DNA of 64,000 nt from Mucilaginibacter sp. GTDB lineage: Bacteria > Bacteroidota > Bacteroidia > Sphingobacteriales > Sphingobacteriaceae. The first letter of the stretch is position 1. Each line of letters begins with the position of its first letter. This document shows positions 48,176-58,626 of this stretch, in pieces. The notes below the pieces were generated by a model. The model did not search any database. It had not been told where the DNA came from and saw nothing but the letters and a program-made list of their open reading frames with translations. Location: assembly GCA_025352225.1 (NCBI GenBank), contig JANXTT010000028.1, positions 1 to 64,000 of the forward strand. Reading direction: 5' to 3'. The translations under genes and the position numbers were made by a program.

Positions 48176-49198
48176 TTATTTGCCAACTTCTATAACGTGA
48201 AATGTGCCAGGTATTTGCCGTGGCCTTCCACCCCCTGCATTAGGCTCTGTTTTTGCAGCAGGTAAAAATAAATGATGCGTTGTTAAATCAATACCAATAG
48301 TTCTGGCGCTTGGTTCGGTTACTATATTTTCTACAAATTCGAATTTATCTGCACTCAATTCCCTAACAACGCTTATAGTACCTTCACCATTTGAAGCATA
48401 GGCTAGTTTTAATACGGGGTCAAACACTAATCCGTCGGTATTGCCAATAGGGAATGTACCAATTGTTTTACCGTTAGCTGCATCCATTACAACCATGGTT
48501 TTACTATCACCGCACCCAGTAAATAAGCGGTTTGTTTTACGGTCAATATCTAAACCCGATGGAGACGAACCGCCGTCTATTTTATATCTAGCTACCTCTT
48601 TATAGGTTTTGGCATTAATTACTATAATAGTACTAGTACCCTCACCATTAACAAATATTTTTCCTTTACCATCGGAAACTGCCGTTTCTGGTTTATCCCC
48701 TAATGGGACTGTAGCCACTACTTTTCCGGTAACTGGATCAACAAATGTAGCATCCTTACTGCGTCCATTACAGGTAATAATCTTTTTTGAGAAATCATCA
48801 TAAAAAATCGCATCCGGGTTTTGCCCTACTGGTATTTCGGCCAAAACCTTGAATGTTTTCAAATCAAATACAGAAACAGTATTGGCCCTGCCATTGCTGG
48901 TATAGCCTTTACCAAACTCAGTTGCTACTGCTACACCATGTACCCCTTGTGTATTTGTAATAACACCTACAGAATCACCGGTGGTGGTAGATAAAACATT
49001 TACCTGATTGCCATGTGATACATATACACGTTTTGCAGCCCCATCAACAAAAATGTAATCCCACCCGCCAGAGCTTCCAATTTTATGATCTTTCAATACC
49101 TTAAAACCTGTTTTCTTTTGCGACCATGCATGGAAGGGTATACTAATGGCTACACTAAAAACCAAAACTAATGCAGCAGTTTTTTTAATTGAGTTCAT
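48176..49198 (-). CDS. YncE-like beta-propeller protein
   Basis: Signal peptide; repeated YVSHGN / YTSNGRANTVSVFD / VNGEGTSTIIVINAKT blades. Confidence 0.8.
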   Translation of the reverse strand: MNSIKKTAALVLVFSVAISIPFHAWSQKKTGFKVLKDHKIGSSGGWDYIFVDGAAKRVYVSHGNQVNVLSTTTGDSVGVITNTQGVHGVAVATEFGKGYTSNGRANTVSVFDLKTFKVLAEIPVGQNPDAIFYDDFSKKIITCNGRSKDATFVDPVTGKVVATVPLGDKPETAVSDGKGKIFVNGEGTSTIIVINAKTYKEVARYKIDGGSSPSGLDIDRKTNRLFTGCGDSKTMVVMDAANGKTIGTFPIGNTDGLVFDPVLKLAYASNGEGTISVVRELSADKFEFVENIVTEPSARTIGIDLTTHHLFLPAAKTEPNAGGGRPRQIPGTFHVIEVGK

Positions 49199-49444
49199 AA
49201 TTTTTTAATTTTTATGCTATTTAATAAATAATTCTGTAGCAAAACTGAATATAATAATAATGATACAAAGCAGGATGCATTTTAAACCTGCAATCGTATC
49301 GCAAACAAATTTAATTACCATCAGTTATAACTAAAATTAGTGCAGCTTTTAATTTATGGTAATCAAAAGGTAATTTTCTAATTTCTTAAGCGTGTAATTT
49401 TAATCTCCATTGTAACTTGCACTATAATTATTGTAAACATTTGA

Positions 49445-50458
49445 ATGGCAACAGAAAAAAACTTTAATTGGTCGGATGATAGTGAACCTCATAAAAAACG
49501 AACTAAACTGATCATCAGGCAACACCCGGAGATCAGGGAGCTTATAGGCCGAAACCCCTATACTATGCTTGTTATCATATTATGTGTAGGCATACAAGTG
49601 GGCTTAGCTGTATGGTTGCAACATGCGTCGTGGATGGTTGTTTTAATGGTTTCGTATTTGATAGGTGCTTTCGCTAGCCATGCCTTGTTTATTTGTATAC
49701 ATGAGTGCGCACATAATCTGGTATTTAAAAATAAAACGCTAAATACTCTTGCAGGTATATTTGCAAACCTTCCCCAGGCATTTCCAAGTTCAGTATCGTT
49801 TCAAAAATATCACCTCAAACATCATTCGTATCAGGGTGTACCCGAGTTAGATGCTGATATGCCTTTTGGATGGGAAGCTAAACTGATCAATAACACCTGG
49901 TACGGCAAGGCTTTATGGTTGCTGTTTTTCCCAATATTTCAATTATTAAGGCCCTTTAGATTGAAGGAGATTGAATTACTTGATGCATGGACCATTGTTA
50001 ACTGGATGTTAGAGATCGCATTTATGGCGGCGGTGATCTATTTTTTTGGTGCCAAAGCGGCGCTCTATATGGTGTTCAGTTTTTTCTTCTCGGTAGGATT
50101 ACACCCGCTTGGTGCCCGCTGGATACAGGAACATTATTTAACGCATGGCGATCATCAGGAAACAAAAAGCTACTATGGCATTTTAAATTTTGTTAACCTA
50201 AATGTAGGCTACCATAATGAGCATCACGACTTTCCTTCGGTACCATGGAACAAGCTCCCTTTGATAAAGAAATTTGCCGATGAACACTACGAAACATTAG
50301 GTTATCATACCTCATATACCGGTTTATTGTTCCGCTTTTTATTTGACAGGGAACTCTCTCTCTTTTCGCGAACCCGAAGATCAAACAGAGGCGGTAAATC
50401 TAAAATAAATACAGAACAAGCTACAGAAACACTTACCTTAGTTTCAAAATCTGCTTAG
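49445..50458 (+). CDS. Fatty acid desaturase, DEGS-like sphingolipid delta4-desaturase
   Basis: Histidine boxes HECAHN, HLKHHSYQG, NVGYHNEHHDFPSVPWNKLPLIKK; N-terminal FNWSDDSEPHKKRTKLIIRQHPEIREL resembles eukaryotic DEGS. Confidence 0.85.
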   Translation: MATEKNFNWSDDSEPHKKRTKLIIRQHPEIRELIGRNPYTMLVIILCVGIQVGLAVWLQHASWMVVLMVSYLIGAFASHALFICIHECAHNLVFKNKTLNTLAGIFANLPQAFPSSVSFQKYHLKHHSYQGVPELDADMPFGWEAKLINNTWYGKALWLLFFPIFQLLRPFRLKEIELLDAWTIVNWMLEIAFMAAVIYFFGAKAALYMVFSFFFSVGLHPLGARWIQEHYLTHGDHQETKSYYGILNFVNLNVGYHNEHHDFPSVPWNKLPLIKKFADEHYETLGYHTSYTGLLFRFLFDRELSLFSRTRRSNRGGKSKINTEQATETLTLVSKSA

Positions 50459-50476
50459 TATATTATTTATTCGGCC

Positions 50477-51109
50477 ATGACAAACATTAAAAATATCATT
50501 TTTGATTACGGCAACGTAATTTTTAGTATTGATTTTTCACTCGCCCAAAATGCATGGGAACAATTAGGTGTAATGAATGCCGAATCCTTTTTTGGCCACG
50601 GGCAACAGGACAAATTGTTTGACGCGTTTGATAAGGGAGAGATCACCCCTGCGGAATTTAGAGACCAGATACGGTTGATAACCAATAACGACAAACTTAC
50701 CGACCAACAAATAGATACCGCCTGGAATAGTATGCTTATAGGCATCCCAAAAGGCATGCACGAGCTTTTGTTGCAGCTTAAATCAAAATACCGCACCTTT
50801 CTGCTCAGTAATATCAATGCTATCCACTATGAGTATATTATGGGATACTTAAAGCGCGAATTTGATTTTGAAGGCAACACGCATCTCTTTGAGAAAGTAT
50901 ACTATTCGCACTTTGTGGGTAAGCGTAAACCTAATGCCAATATTTTTGAGCAGGTTTTACACGAGAACAATTTAACCCCTGCCGAAACTCTTTTTATTGA
51001 CGATAGCCCGCAACATATAGCCACTGCCGTTAAACTAGGCATCCAAACTTATTTAATGAAAGCACCCGACACTTTACAGGCTTTTATTGAAAAGGAAAAA
51101 CTGCTTTAA
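50477..51109 (+). CDS. HAD family hydrolase
   Basis: IKNIIFDYGNVIF; LLSNINAIH; GKRKPNANIF; LFIDDSPQHI. Confidence 0.88.
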   Translation: MTNIKNIIFDYGNVIFSIDFSLAQNAWEQLGVMNAESFFGHGQQDKLFDAFDKGEITPAEFRDQIRLITNNDKLTDQQIDTAWNSMLIGIPKGMHELLLQLKSKYRTFLLSNINAIHYEYIMGYLKREFDFEGNTHLFEKVYYSHFVGKRKPNANIFEQVLHENNLTPAETLFIDDSPQHIATAVKLGIQTYLMKAPDTLQAFIEKEKLL

Positions 51110-51151
51110 TATTGATGTAATAACCGCTTTATGGGCGGGAATTAATTTGGT

Positions 51152-52039
51152 TTAAAACTTCTTTTTTATTTTGACTAAAATATTTTTCACCTTTTTAATA
51201 TACCTGTTCAATTCGCCAATAGGTTTGGCATTGCGCCATTCGGTTAATTTAAGGTACTGGTAAAATAACGCTTTATATTTGGGGTTATAGTTATAAGAGC
51301 TATAAAACGGTTTACGCGATATAAAATGAACCAGGTATGGATTTTCCAGATCGCCGGATGCAAAGTAATTCCAACGGGTATCCAACTCGAGCCATTGGTT
51401 GGCTAACACCACGTTAAAACCATATTGATCCGGATAGTTAGCAAATTTGATATTATCGTTTATACAGTCAATAATTTTGGTAGCCAGGTTTTGTTCGGCC
51501 CATTTTTGGGTGTTGATCAGCAATAACCCGGTATTAAAATATTTGGTATCGGGTGCAAAACCAAGTTCCTTATAATTCATTATACCGCCCCACGAGTTAT
51601 CAAAGGTAAGTAAGCGTGGGTCTTGCACTGCGCCAATTACATTTTCGCCCAGTTCCATGTTGTACAATTTGCTAATCTCTTCAAGCACAATCATATCCAC
51701 ATCTAAAAACAGCGCCTTCTTAGTTTCTGCCGGCACTATATACTGGATAAATAAGCGCAGGTAAATAGTAACCGGATACGAGGTACGGTCGAGCGGTAAT
51801 TTAACACCTGCCGGAATGGTATCTTCCATTTTTATCCACTTGATCGTGAACATCGCAGGGTCCACAGAACTATGTATTTTTTTCTGACTGCTTTTTTTAA
51901 CACCATCAGCTATAACATATACTTCTATTTTTTCGCCGGTTTTATGGTTAGTTTCTATTGATTTTAGCAGCGCGGCCAAATGAATAACATAATGTTCATC
52001 GGTAACAATTACTATTGGGATGGCTGTTGATGATTTCAT
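51152..52039 (-). CDS. Glycosyltransferase family 8 protein
   Basis: IVTDEHYVIHLAALLKSI, KALFLDVDMIVL (DxD), YFNTGLLLIN, YPDQYGFNVVL. Confidence 0.85.
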   Translation of the reverse strand: MKSSTAIPIVIVTDEHYVIHLAALLKSIETNHKTGEKIEVYVIADGVKKSSQKKIHSSVDPAMFTIKWIKMEDTIPAGVKLPLDRTSYPVTIYLRLFIQYIVPAETKKALFLDVDMIVLEEISKLYNMELGENVIGAVQDPRLLTFDNSWGGIMNYKELGFAPDTKYFNTGLLLINTQKWAEQNLATKIIDCINDNIKFANYPDQYGFNVVLANQWLELDTRWNYFASGDLENPYLVHFISRKPFYSSYNYNPKYKALFYQYLKLTEWRNAKPIGELNRYIKKVKNILVKIKKKF

Positions 52040-52528
52040 ATTTAGATATTTTCCCCGGGTTTTTTGACCTAATTTCGTTTTTTATAATATTCACTAAAAA
52101 TGATAATTAAAAATCAGAGGTAAAAATTTAGTTTGTATCAAGTCGCTGGTATCAGGTATGTTTAAAAGTACCCACCTTTTTCAGGACATGACAAACCGAT
52201 CCGCTACTCAAAAACGGACATGGTATTTTACTTATGTGTTTATTGAGTTATTAGGATTTGCAAAGGGTATAGAGCACCCTTACTCCTTCGCTGTTAAACG
52301 AACATCTGCGCTATCAGGAGATAAACATATTGTTGTTATACCCATTTTTACCCATGTTTGTATTTAATGATGAGAGAACAAACTTTTTTTTCAAAAAAAA
52401 CGTAAACTAATATGGCATTAAAAATGCAATAGCGGTCAATTAGTTATAAGTTTAGTATAAACTTTATAACTTTACAAAACCCTACAATTAACATGATTTT
52501 AATATTGCTTAAGATATCGGTTTAAACC

Positions 52529-53770
52529 ATGCGAAAATACTTATTAACCGTAATTATACTTTTTAACTTTACGGTAGTTTTAGCCCAAATCGATAAGACC
52601 CTGATACCGGTAACCTTAAATGACAAACTTGATACTGTCAAGAAAGCAGCTCTTGATACTGCCAATCAACTTGATGTTATTGACGTAATATCAAGAATCA
52701 TCCATAATAAACCGCAGGCTGCCGCGCCAGTCAAAAAATTAACATTCTCCTTGTTACCGTCAGCGGGGTATTCGCTTTCTACCGGTTTTGCAGTTAATTT
52801 AAGTAGTAATGTTTTATTCTACACCGGCAAAGACAGAACTAAGGTTAATGCCTCGTTAATTAATGCAAGTGGCTTTATTGATACCTATAACCAACGTTCG
52901 TTTCTGGTGCAAACGGATATATGGTCAGACAATAATAATTTCGACTTCACCAGTGATTTCCGCTGGCTCAAATATCCGGGCAGTACATATGGGTTAGGCG
53001 GTTTAACTTCGCCCGAAAAGGAAAACCCGATAAATTACAACTACGTAAAATTTTATGCCACCTTAGTACGTAAGGTAATTCCGGATTATTATATTGGTTT
53101 CGGGTACAACCTTGACTACCATACCAATATTATTGAGATGGGTAATATGGATAACACTATTAGCGATTTTACCCTTTATGGCAAGCCTTATACCACAACA
53201 TCATCTGGGTATAATATTGATTTATTATACGACAAGCGAGTTAACCCTATTAATCCGGTGGGTGGTGGTGCCTATGCTAATATAGTTTTCAGGCAAAATC
53301 TGGACTTTTTAGGAAGTGATAGCAACTGGCAATCATTAATTATTGATTTGCGTAAATACGTAAAAACCTCGGCGCGGAACAATAATGTTTTGGCATTTTG
53401 GACGTACCTGTGGTTCACTTATAATGGCAATACGCCCTACCTTGATTTGCCTAGTACCGGTTGGGACCCCTATGGCAGTAGTGGACGCGGCTATGCCGAG
53501 GGCAGGTTTAGAGGCAAACAAATGCTATATGTCGAAGCCGAATACCGTTTTGGCATCACCCATAATGGTTTATTAGGTGGCGTATTATTTGCTAACGGGC
53601 AAACGTACCCCGAATATCCGGGCGGCAACTTCAAAAAGTTTATCCCGGCAGCAGGCACCGGCCTGCGGCTTAAACTTAATAAGCACTCCAATAGCAATAT
53701 CTGCATTGACTATGGATTTGGCATTGATGGCTCACATGGTTTTTTTGTAAACCTGGGCGAAGGATTTTAG
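52529..53770 (+). CDS. Outer-membrane beta-barrel (surface-antigen/BamA-like) protein, copy 1
   Basis: Signal peptide; LPSAGYSLSTGFAVNLSSN...YDKRVNPINPVGGGAYANIVFRQN...EYRFGITHNGLLGGVLFANGQ. Confidence 0.7.
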   Translation: MRKYLLTVIILFNFTVVLAQIDKTLIPVTLNDKLDTVKKAALDTANQLDVIDVISRIIHNKPQAAAPVKKLTFSLLPSAGYSLSTGFAVNLSSNVLFYTGKDRTKVNASLINASGFIDTYNQRSFLVQTDIWSDNNNFDFTSDFRWLKYPGSTYGLGGLTSPEKENPINYNYVKFYATLVRKVIPDYYIGFGYNLDYHTNIIEMGNMDNTISDFTLYGKPYTTTSSGYNIDLLYDKRVNPINPVGGGAYANIVFRQNLDFLGSDSNWQSLIIDLRKYVKTSARNNNVLAFWTYLWFTYNGNTPYLDLPSTGWDPYGSSGRGYAEGRFRGKQMLYVEAEYRFGITHNGLLGGVLFANGQTYPEYPGGNFKKFIPAAGTGLRLKLNKHSNSNICIDYGFGIDGSHGFFVNLGEGF

Positions 53771-53932
53771 AGGATTTTTTGTTCTAATCTCTAGCAAGAA
53801 TAACATCATCTATTTTTATTAATCCCACATCTATTGATTATTTTTTATATAAACTCGGCATCTACATTAAATAAATTACGTAAATATTATAATTGACTGG
53901 CTTTATTAAACAATCAATTTACGACAAAGCCA

Positions 53933-55195
53933 ATGAAAATGATCAATTTTGCTTTGCTTCAGCCAACTTTTATGACATCCAAGATCTACTTGCTTTCTTT
54001 TATTTTTACATTTTGCTTTTGGGAAGCCAACGCTCATCCAGATACTTCCCAAATTAAAAAGAATGACAATACTGAAATAGATTCCAGTAAGCAAAAGGAT
54101 ATGATTGATGTTTTAAACAAGTTTTTTAAAAAGAACGCAAATCCTGAAGACAGAAAAACTCCACCCAGATTAATTGTTTCGTTAGTGCCGGCGGCAGGAT
54201 ACACGCTTTCAACAGGGTTCGCTGTAGACTTAAGCGCCAGCCTGGCTTTTTATACGCAGCAAAATTTCAAAAACAATATTTCCTTTATAAATTTTGAAGC
54301 TTTTTATGATACTAGAGCTCAAAAAAACTTTTTCACCCAGTCTAGCATCTGGGCCGATAAAGAAAGGCTGCGATTTGTAACTGATTTACGATTTTTAAAA
54401 TACCCTGATGATACTTTTGGTTTAGGTAGTTTTTCTACCAACATGGGTGATAATCCAATAAACTACAACTACATACGATTGTATGAAACGGCGTTTCGTA
54501 AAATTTTACCTGCCCTTTTTATTGGTGGAGGTTATAACCTGGATTATCACTATAATATAACCCAAAGCGGCACAGTGAATAAAACCATTACTGATTTCCA
54601 AACCTATGGTTTTTCAAACACATCAATCTCATCGGGTGTAAATTTGGCATTGCTGTATGATACACGCAAAAATCCAATAAACGCGCTGGGAGGAACTTAT
54701 GCTAATTTGATTTTCAGACAAAACGCGCGTTTTTTAGGTAGCGATGCAAATTGGGAATCTATACAACTTGACTTTAGGAAATATTATAAATTCCCTGCAA
54801 ATTCAAATAACGTTGTAGCTATTTGGAATATGGAGTGGTTTAACTTCAATGGAAACTCGCCTTACATGGATTTGCCAAGTACAGGTTGGGATACCTTTAA
54901 TAACGTGGGGCGCGGCTATGTAATAGGCCGGTTTAGGAGCCCAGGCTTAATATACCTGGAAACTGAATATCGGTTTGGACTTACTAAGAATGGCTTATTG
55001 GGTGGTGTGGTATTTGCCAATGGCCAAAGCTTTTCTGAGTATCCAAGTGGTGGATTCAAAAAAATAATCCCGGCAATAGGCTCTGGCCTGCGTGTTAAGA
55101 TAAACAAACACTCTAATACAAATGTTTGTGTTGATTATGCTTATGGCTTTGATAATTCCAAAGGGTTTTTTGTGAATTTAGGCGAGATGTTTTAA
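53933..55195 (+). CDS. Outer-membrane beta-barrel protein, copy 2 (tandem paralog)
   Basis: Same layout: VPAAGYTLSTGFAVDLSAS...YDTRKNPINALGGTYANLIFRQN...EYRFGLTKNGLLGGVVFANGQ. Confidence 0.7.
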   Translation: MKMINFALLQPTFMTSKIYLLSFIFTFCFWEANAHPDTSQIKKNDNTEIDSSKQKDMIDVLNKFFKKNANPEDRKTPPRLIVSLVPAAGYTLSTGFAVDLSASLAFYTQQNFKNNISFINFEAFYDTRAQKNFFTQSSIWADKERLRFVTDLRFLKYPDDTFGLGSFSTNMGDNPINYNYIRLYETAFRKILPALFIGGGYNLDYHYNITQSGTVNKTITDFQTYGFSNTSISSGVNLALLYDTRKNPINALGGTYANLIFRQNARFLGSDANWESIQLDFRKYYKFPANSNNVVAIWNMEWFNFNGNSPYMDLPSTGWDTFNNVGRGYVIGRFRSPGLIYLETEYRFGLTKNGLLGGVVFANGQSFSEYPSGGFKKIIPAIGSGLRVKINKHSNTNVCVDYAYGFDNSKGFFVNLGEMF

Positions 55196-55223
55196 ATAGT
55201 TGTACTTATACAAACCCCAATAG

Positions 55224-56222
55224 TTATTGAAGCTTAACCATCATATCATAAGAATCAACCGACTTGTTTGCTGATGGCCACTTATTTAGAGCCGAAAAAA
55301 GCAAGTACTTTTTATCCTTATCTATACCTTGAATTACCTGGCCGATCACCTTTTTGATGGTGTTATTTTCTTTCCGGATGGCTACGGTATCCTTCAGTTT
55401 AACCTTGGATATATAGTAGATGGTTGGAACAATTCCGTACACGCTGCTTTGATTAAATATCCTGATTATTTGGGGTTTGGTTGGTACTTGTGTAAGGATT
55501 AAAGGGAGTTTGTACTTTAAAGTAGCCTCGTTTAATATTTTTGCATAATAACTATACATTTCAGCAGTGGCCGGATATTCCAATAAACCGCTTGGCCGTA
55601 TGCACATGTTGGCCATTTCCATTGCATTTAGAGCGTTAACAAGGTAAGCTTTTTTATACTGTTGTTTGGCACGCTCAAAAAGCTGTGGCGCAGTTTTACC
55701 AGCCTGAGTATATCTATCCATGCTCAGTTTATTGAGTTTCCAGCCATAATCATATTTACAATACATGGCTGTGAGCATCCATTTATCTTCGTCGCTGGTT
55801 TTAGGAACCAAAAAGGCGATATATACTTCCCGGGTTGGAGATTGGTACTTGATATCAATTTTCTCGCCATCAACTGTGCTGGTTGATATTTTATAATCGC
55901 CGGGGTGTGCCCTGATAATATTGTATTCGCCTAGTATGGTATAACCTAATTTACAGCGTGAATTATACATTTCGACCTGATTTTTATAATAGCCATTGTC
56001 AAGCAGTTCTTTTGACAAGAGATCTTCTAACTGTTTTGGTTTGTCGTCTTTAAGGTCGGTAAATAACTGTTCGTTGAGTTGATGAAAATCGTCTTTTTTA
56101 TTGGGTTTAATTTGCTCGTTCGTCCAGGTACCGGGCCTATCCGAATCATCGCAACTTTGCAAAGCGACAGCAAAGGTTAAAAGGAAAAACAATGGTATAA
56201 AACAAGGTCTAAAGATTATCAT
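55224..56222 (-). CDS. Hypothetical lipoprotein
   Basis: Signal with lipobox AVALQSC; 332 aa. Confidence 0.5.
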   Translation of the reverse strand: MIIFRPCFIPLFFLLTFAVALQSCDDSDRPGTWTNEQIKPNKKDDFHQLNEQLFTDLKDDKPKQLEDLLSKELLDNGYYKNQVEMYNSRCKLGYTILGEYNIIRAHPGDYKISTSTVDGEKIDIKYQSPTREVYIAFLVPKTSDEDKWMLTAMYCKYDYGWKLNKLSMDRYTQAGKTAPQLFERAKQQYKKAYLVNALNAMEMANMCIRPSGLLEYPATAEMYSYYAKILNEATLKYKLPLILTQVPTKPQIIRIFNQSSVYGIVPTIYYISKVKLKDTVAIRKENNTIKKVIGQVIQGIDKDKKYLLFSALNKWPSANKSVDSYDMMVKLQ

Positions 56223-56287
56223 AGCAATAAAAGATGATAAGGGTAGTCAAATATCATTATAATATTTCAAATGTATATGCTAAATAT

Positions 56288-57058
56288 TTAGTTGTTAAAG
56301 CTTTCCTGATTTAGACTTTTTACCTGTACTTTATAAGCTGACGGTAAAATTAAATCTCTTAAATAACTATCAAGTTTAACTAAACTGCTTAATTTATAGA
56401 GCCATAAAACAGGGCTAAGGAAAGGGGTATTTCCCAGTGAAAGTAAACCTCTTACGTTTGGAGGAACAATTAAAACCTGCACCTGCCTTAAAAGCTGATA
56501 TCTTAAAAAGCCCAGATGTTTTTTGTATTGAGCATATAAGTGCGCTGTAAAATCACTATTCAGTAAATCTTGCTGTAAATGTTCTTTGCGCATTATAACC
56601 CATTGGTTGTATGTGCAGGGCAGGCCGGCGATGCCCATACGGCTCCCCACACGGACAAAAACCTCAAAAACCTCTGCTTTTTCAAGCTCAGTCAGTTTCC
56701 GTTCTAATACTTCGTAAGATCGGATGGAGCAATCAATTAACATAAACAAAACATCGCGATAAGCCCACGCGGGGATCTGAGCATTCCGTTTGGTTTCAAC
56801 TGCTGTATGGATAGCTTTTATTTGATCTATTGCCGTATTGGCGGCTTCCATCTCCGAAAATATAATAAGCCGGGCATAGGCAACCGTTGAGAATAATCTA
56901 TCCAATGGATTATTAGGCAGGCGGCCGGTAAAGTAAAGCCAGTCAACTGCTTTATTTAATGCAAACTCAGCCGCAGAGCCTGCAAAAATAAAAAGCACGG
57001 TATCTGCTTTACCCCAAATTTTTCTGACTATTGAGCTTTGGCTCACAAAATATTCCAT
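56288..57058 (-). CDS. MpaB-like oxygenase family (DUF2236) protein
   Basis: FAGSAAEFALNKAVDWLYFTGRLPNNPLDRLFSTVAYARLIIFS and PAWAYRDVLFMLID. Confidence 0.65.
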   Translation of the reverse strand: MEYFVSQSSIVRKIWGKADTVLFIFAGSAAEFALNKAVDWLYFTGRLPNNPLDRLFSTVAYARLIIFSEMEAANTAIDQIKAIHTAVETKRNAQIPAWAYRDVLFMLIDCSIRSYEVLERKLTELEKAEVFEVFVRVGSRMGIAGLPCTYNQWVIMRKEHLQQDLLNSDFTAHLYAQYKKHLGFLRYQLLRQVQVLIVPPNVRGLLSLGNTPFLSPVLWLYKLSSLVKLDSYLRDLILPSAYKVQVKSLNQESFNN

Positions 57059-57059
57059 A

Positions 57060-57551
57060 TTAAATTTGATGTATTTTAATGCTTTTTTTGACCGACATGT
57101 AGGCTATAATTAACGGTAAAGAACCAAACACTCCAAATGAGCAATCAATAAGCCGCCAGAAGATAGGTATTCCCCGGATGCTTCCGGCAATAAATGCAAG
57201 CGGAAATATTAGTATACATGCTATGATCCCAAATTCAATAATCCAAATATTTTTAACCGGATCCCTTAATGGGCCTATAAATAAAACCGCCAGCATAAGA
57301 TGCGCAAATGCCAGCCAATCTGTACCATAACTTAAATATGGGTAATTATGATTAGTAGTTTTTACTGCCAGATAAACCGTATTTAACCAATTGTTTACTA
57401 TACCTGTACCACCCAACCCAAGCTTAACTAAATAACCAATTTCGGTTTGGAGCGGAAAGGCAGTGATGCCGCTTATAGTGAGGCCAATTATTATTAACCA
57501 TATACAACGCCTAATGATAATTATTGAATGTGCTTCAATTTTTTGTCTCAT
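57060..57551 (-). CDS. Hypothetical membrane protein
   Basis: 163 aa with several TMs; abuts the MpaB-like gene. Confidence 0.55.
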   Translation of the reverse strand: MRQKIEAHSIIIIRRCIWLIIIGLTISGITAFPLQTEIGYLVKLGLGGTGIVNNWLNTVYLAVKTTNHNYPYLSYGTDWLAFAHLMLAVLFIGPLRDPVKNIWIIEFGIIACILIFPLAFIAGSIRGIPIFWRLIDCSFGVFGSLPLIIAYMSVKKSIKIHQI

Positions 57552-57601
57552 GATTTATTCATTAAAAGAACTTTGAATTTCAAAGTATAAGTATAAAAAA
57601 A

Positions 57602-57955
57602 TTAACTTTTTTGCTGCTTAATTAAATTTTCTAGTGATTCGAGGTGTTTTTTAAATGCCGATATTCCCTTTACCGATGCCATATAACGGGTATTAGGTTT
57701 ACGGCCTAAAAAAGATTTGTTTACGGTAATGTATTCTTCTTTCTCCAAAGCTTTTAAATGCGAAGCCAGATTACCATCGGTAACATCAAGCAACTCTTTT
57801 AGAGAGTTAAAATCATAACTATCGTTAGCTACTAGTACACTCATAATTTGCAAGCGTATCCTATTTTCAAAAGCTTTATCAAAATTACTTAGTGCTATTT
57901 TCACGATCGTATTTAAAGTGCATAACAGTACCGTACAAAATATGAAGTACGCCAA
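57602..57955 (-). CDS. Winged-helix transcriptional regulator
   Basis: NRIRLQIMSVLVANDSYDFNSLKELLDVTDGNLASHLKALEKEEYITVNKSFLGRKPNTRY; likely GTG start at 57904. Confidence 0.75.
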   Translation of the reverse strand: MAYFIFCTVLLCTLNTIVKIALSNFDKAFENRIRLQIMSVLVANDSYDFNSLKELLDVTDGNLASHLKALEKEEYITVNKSFLGRKPNTRYMASVKGISAFKKHLESLENLIKQQKS

Positions 57956-58532
57956 AACCTATTGCCCAAAATGCCAGGCCATAACCCGGTATTATAGTTG
58001 AAAGCAAACCTAAACCAATTTCGCATATTCCCAACCATTTAACATCGCCATAAGTATATTGGCTTGCGGCTACTAGCGTTAAACCATAAAAAATAAGGCA
58101 AGTTGGTGCTATTAGTCCATAATACTCCTGATATAGTAAAATTAAAACAAAACCGCCGCCTGTTAACAAAGGTACAATTCCATTAAGTAACAATAACTTA
58201 CTGCTTTGGTTCCATACACTTAATGCTTTACGCTTTGCCTTTAAGATAGTGAGCCAAATACCTGTTGCTATAGATAATGCCAGTACAGCGGAAGCAATTC
58301 CGAATAACTGCATGGGCAAATTCCCATAATAAATACGATATACCTCTGTTTTATCGCTGATGTAAAGTAATTTATAAGCTATACCAGCCCCCGTTAAGGC
58401 ATATATACCCGCCATCACACCGGATAGGCCGCTTAGCGAAATGAACTTTGTTGAGCGTTCCATCAATAATCTGATGGAGCTAATTTCGTCATATAAGTGT
58501 TTATCATCCATGTAAAGTACTTTGTAATGCAA
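57885..58532 (-). CDS. Hypothetical polytopic membrane protein
   Basis: 215 aa with several TMs; overlaps the regulator gene. Confidence 0.6.
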   Translation of the reverse strand: MHYKVLYMDDKHLYDEISSIRLLMERSTKFISLSGLSGVMAGIYALTGAGIAYKLLYISDKTEVYRIYYGNLPMQLFGIASAVLALSIATGIWLTILKAKRKALSVWNQSSKLLLLNGIVPLLTGGGFVLILLYQEYYGLIAPTCLIFYGLTLVAASQYTYGDVKWLGICEIGLGLLSTIIPGYGLAFWAIGFGVLHILYGTVMHFKYDRENSTK

Positions 58533-58626
58533 AGTAACATAAAGATTATTACTAATCCAAATTGATTTTTACAATATCAAGGGATCATACGAGAAAACCA
58601 TTGCTGATTGGGCGAAATAGCTGAAT

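Noticed and set aside
52158-52367. + strand 69-aa ORF in the intergenic region
   Set aside because: No motif, ribosome-binding context or homology signal evident.
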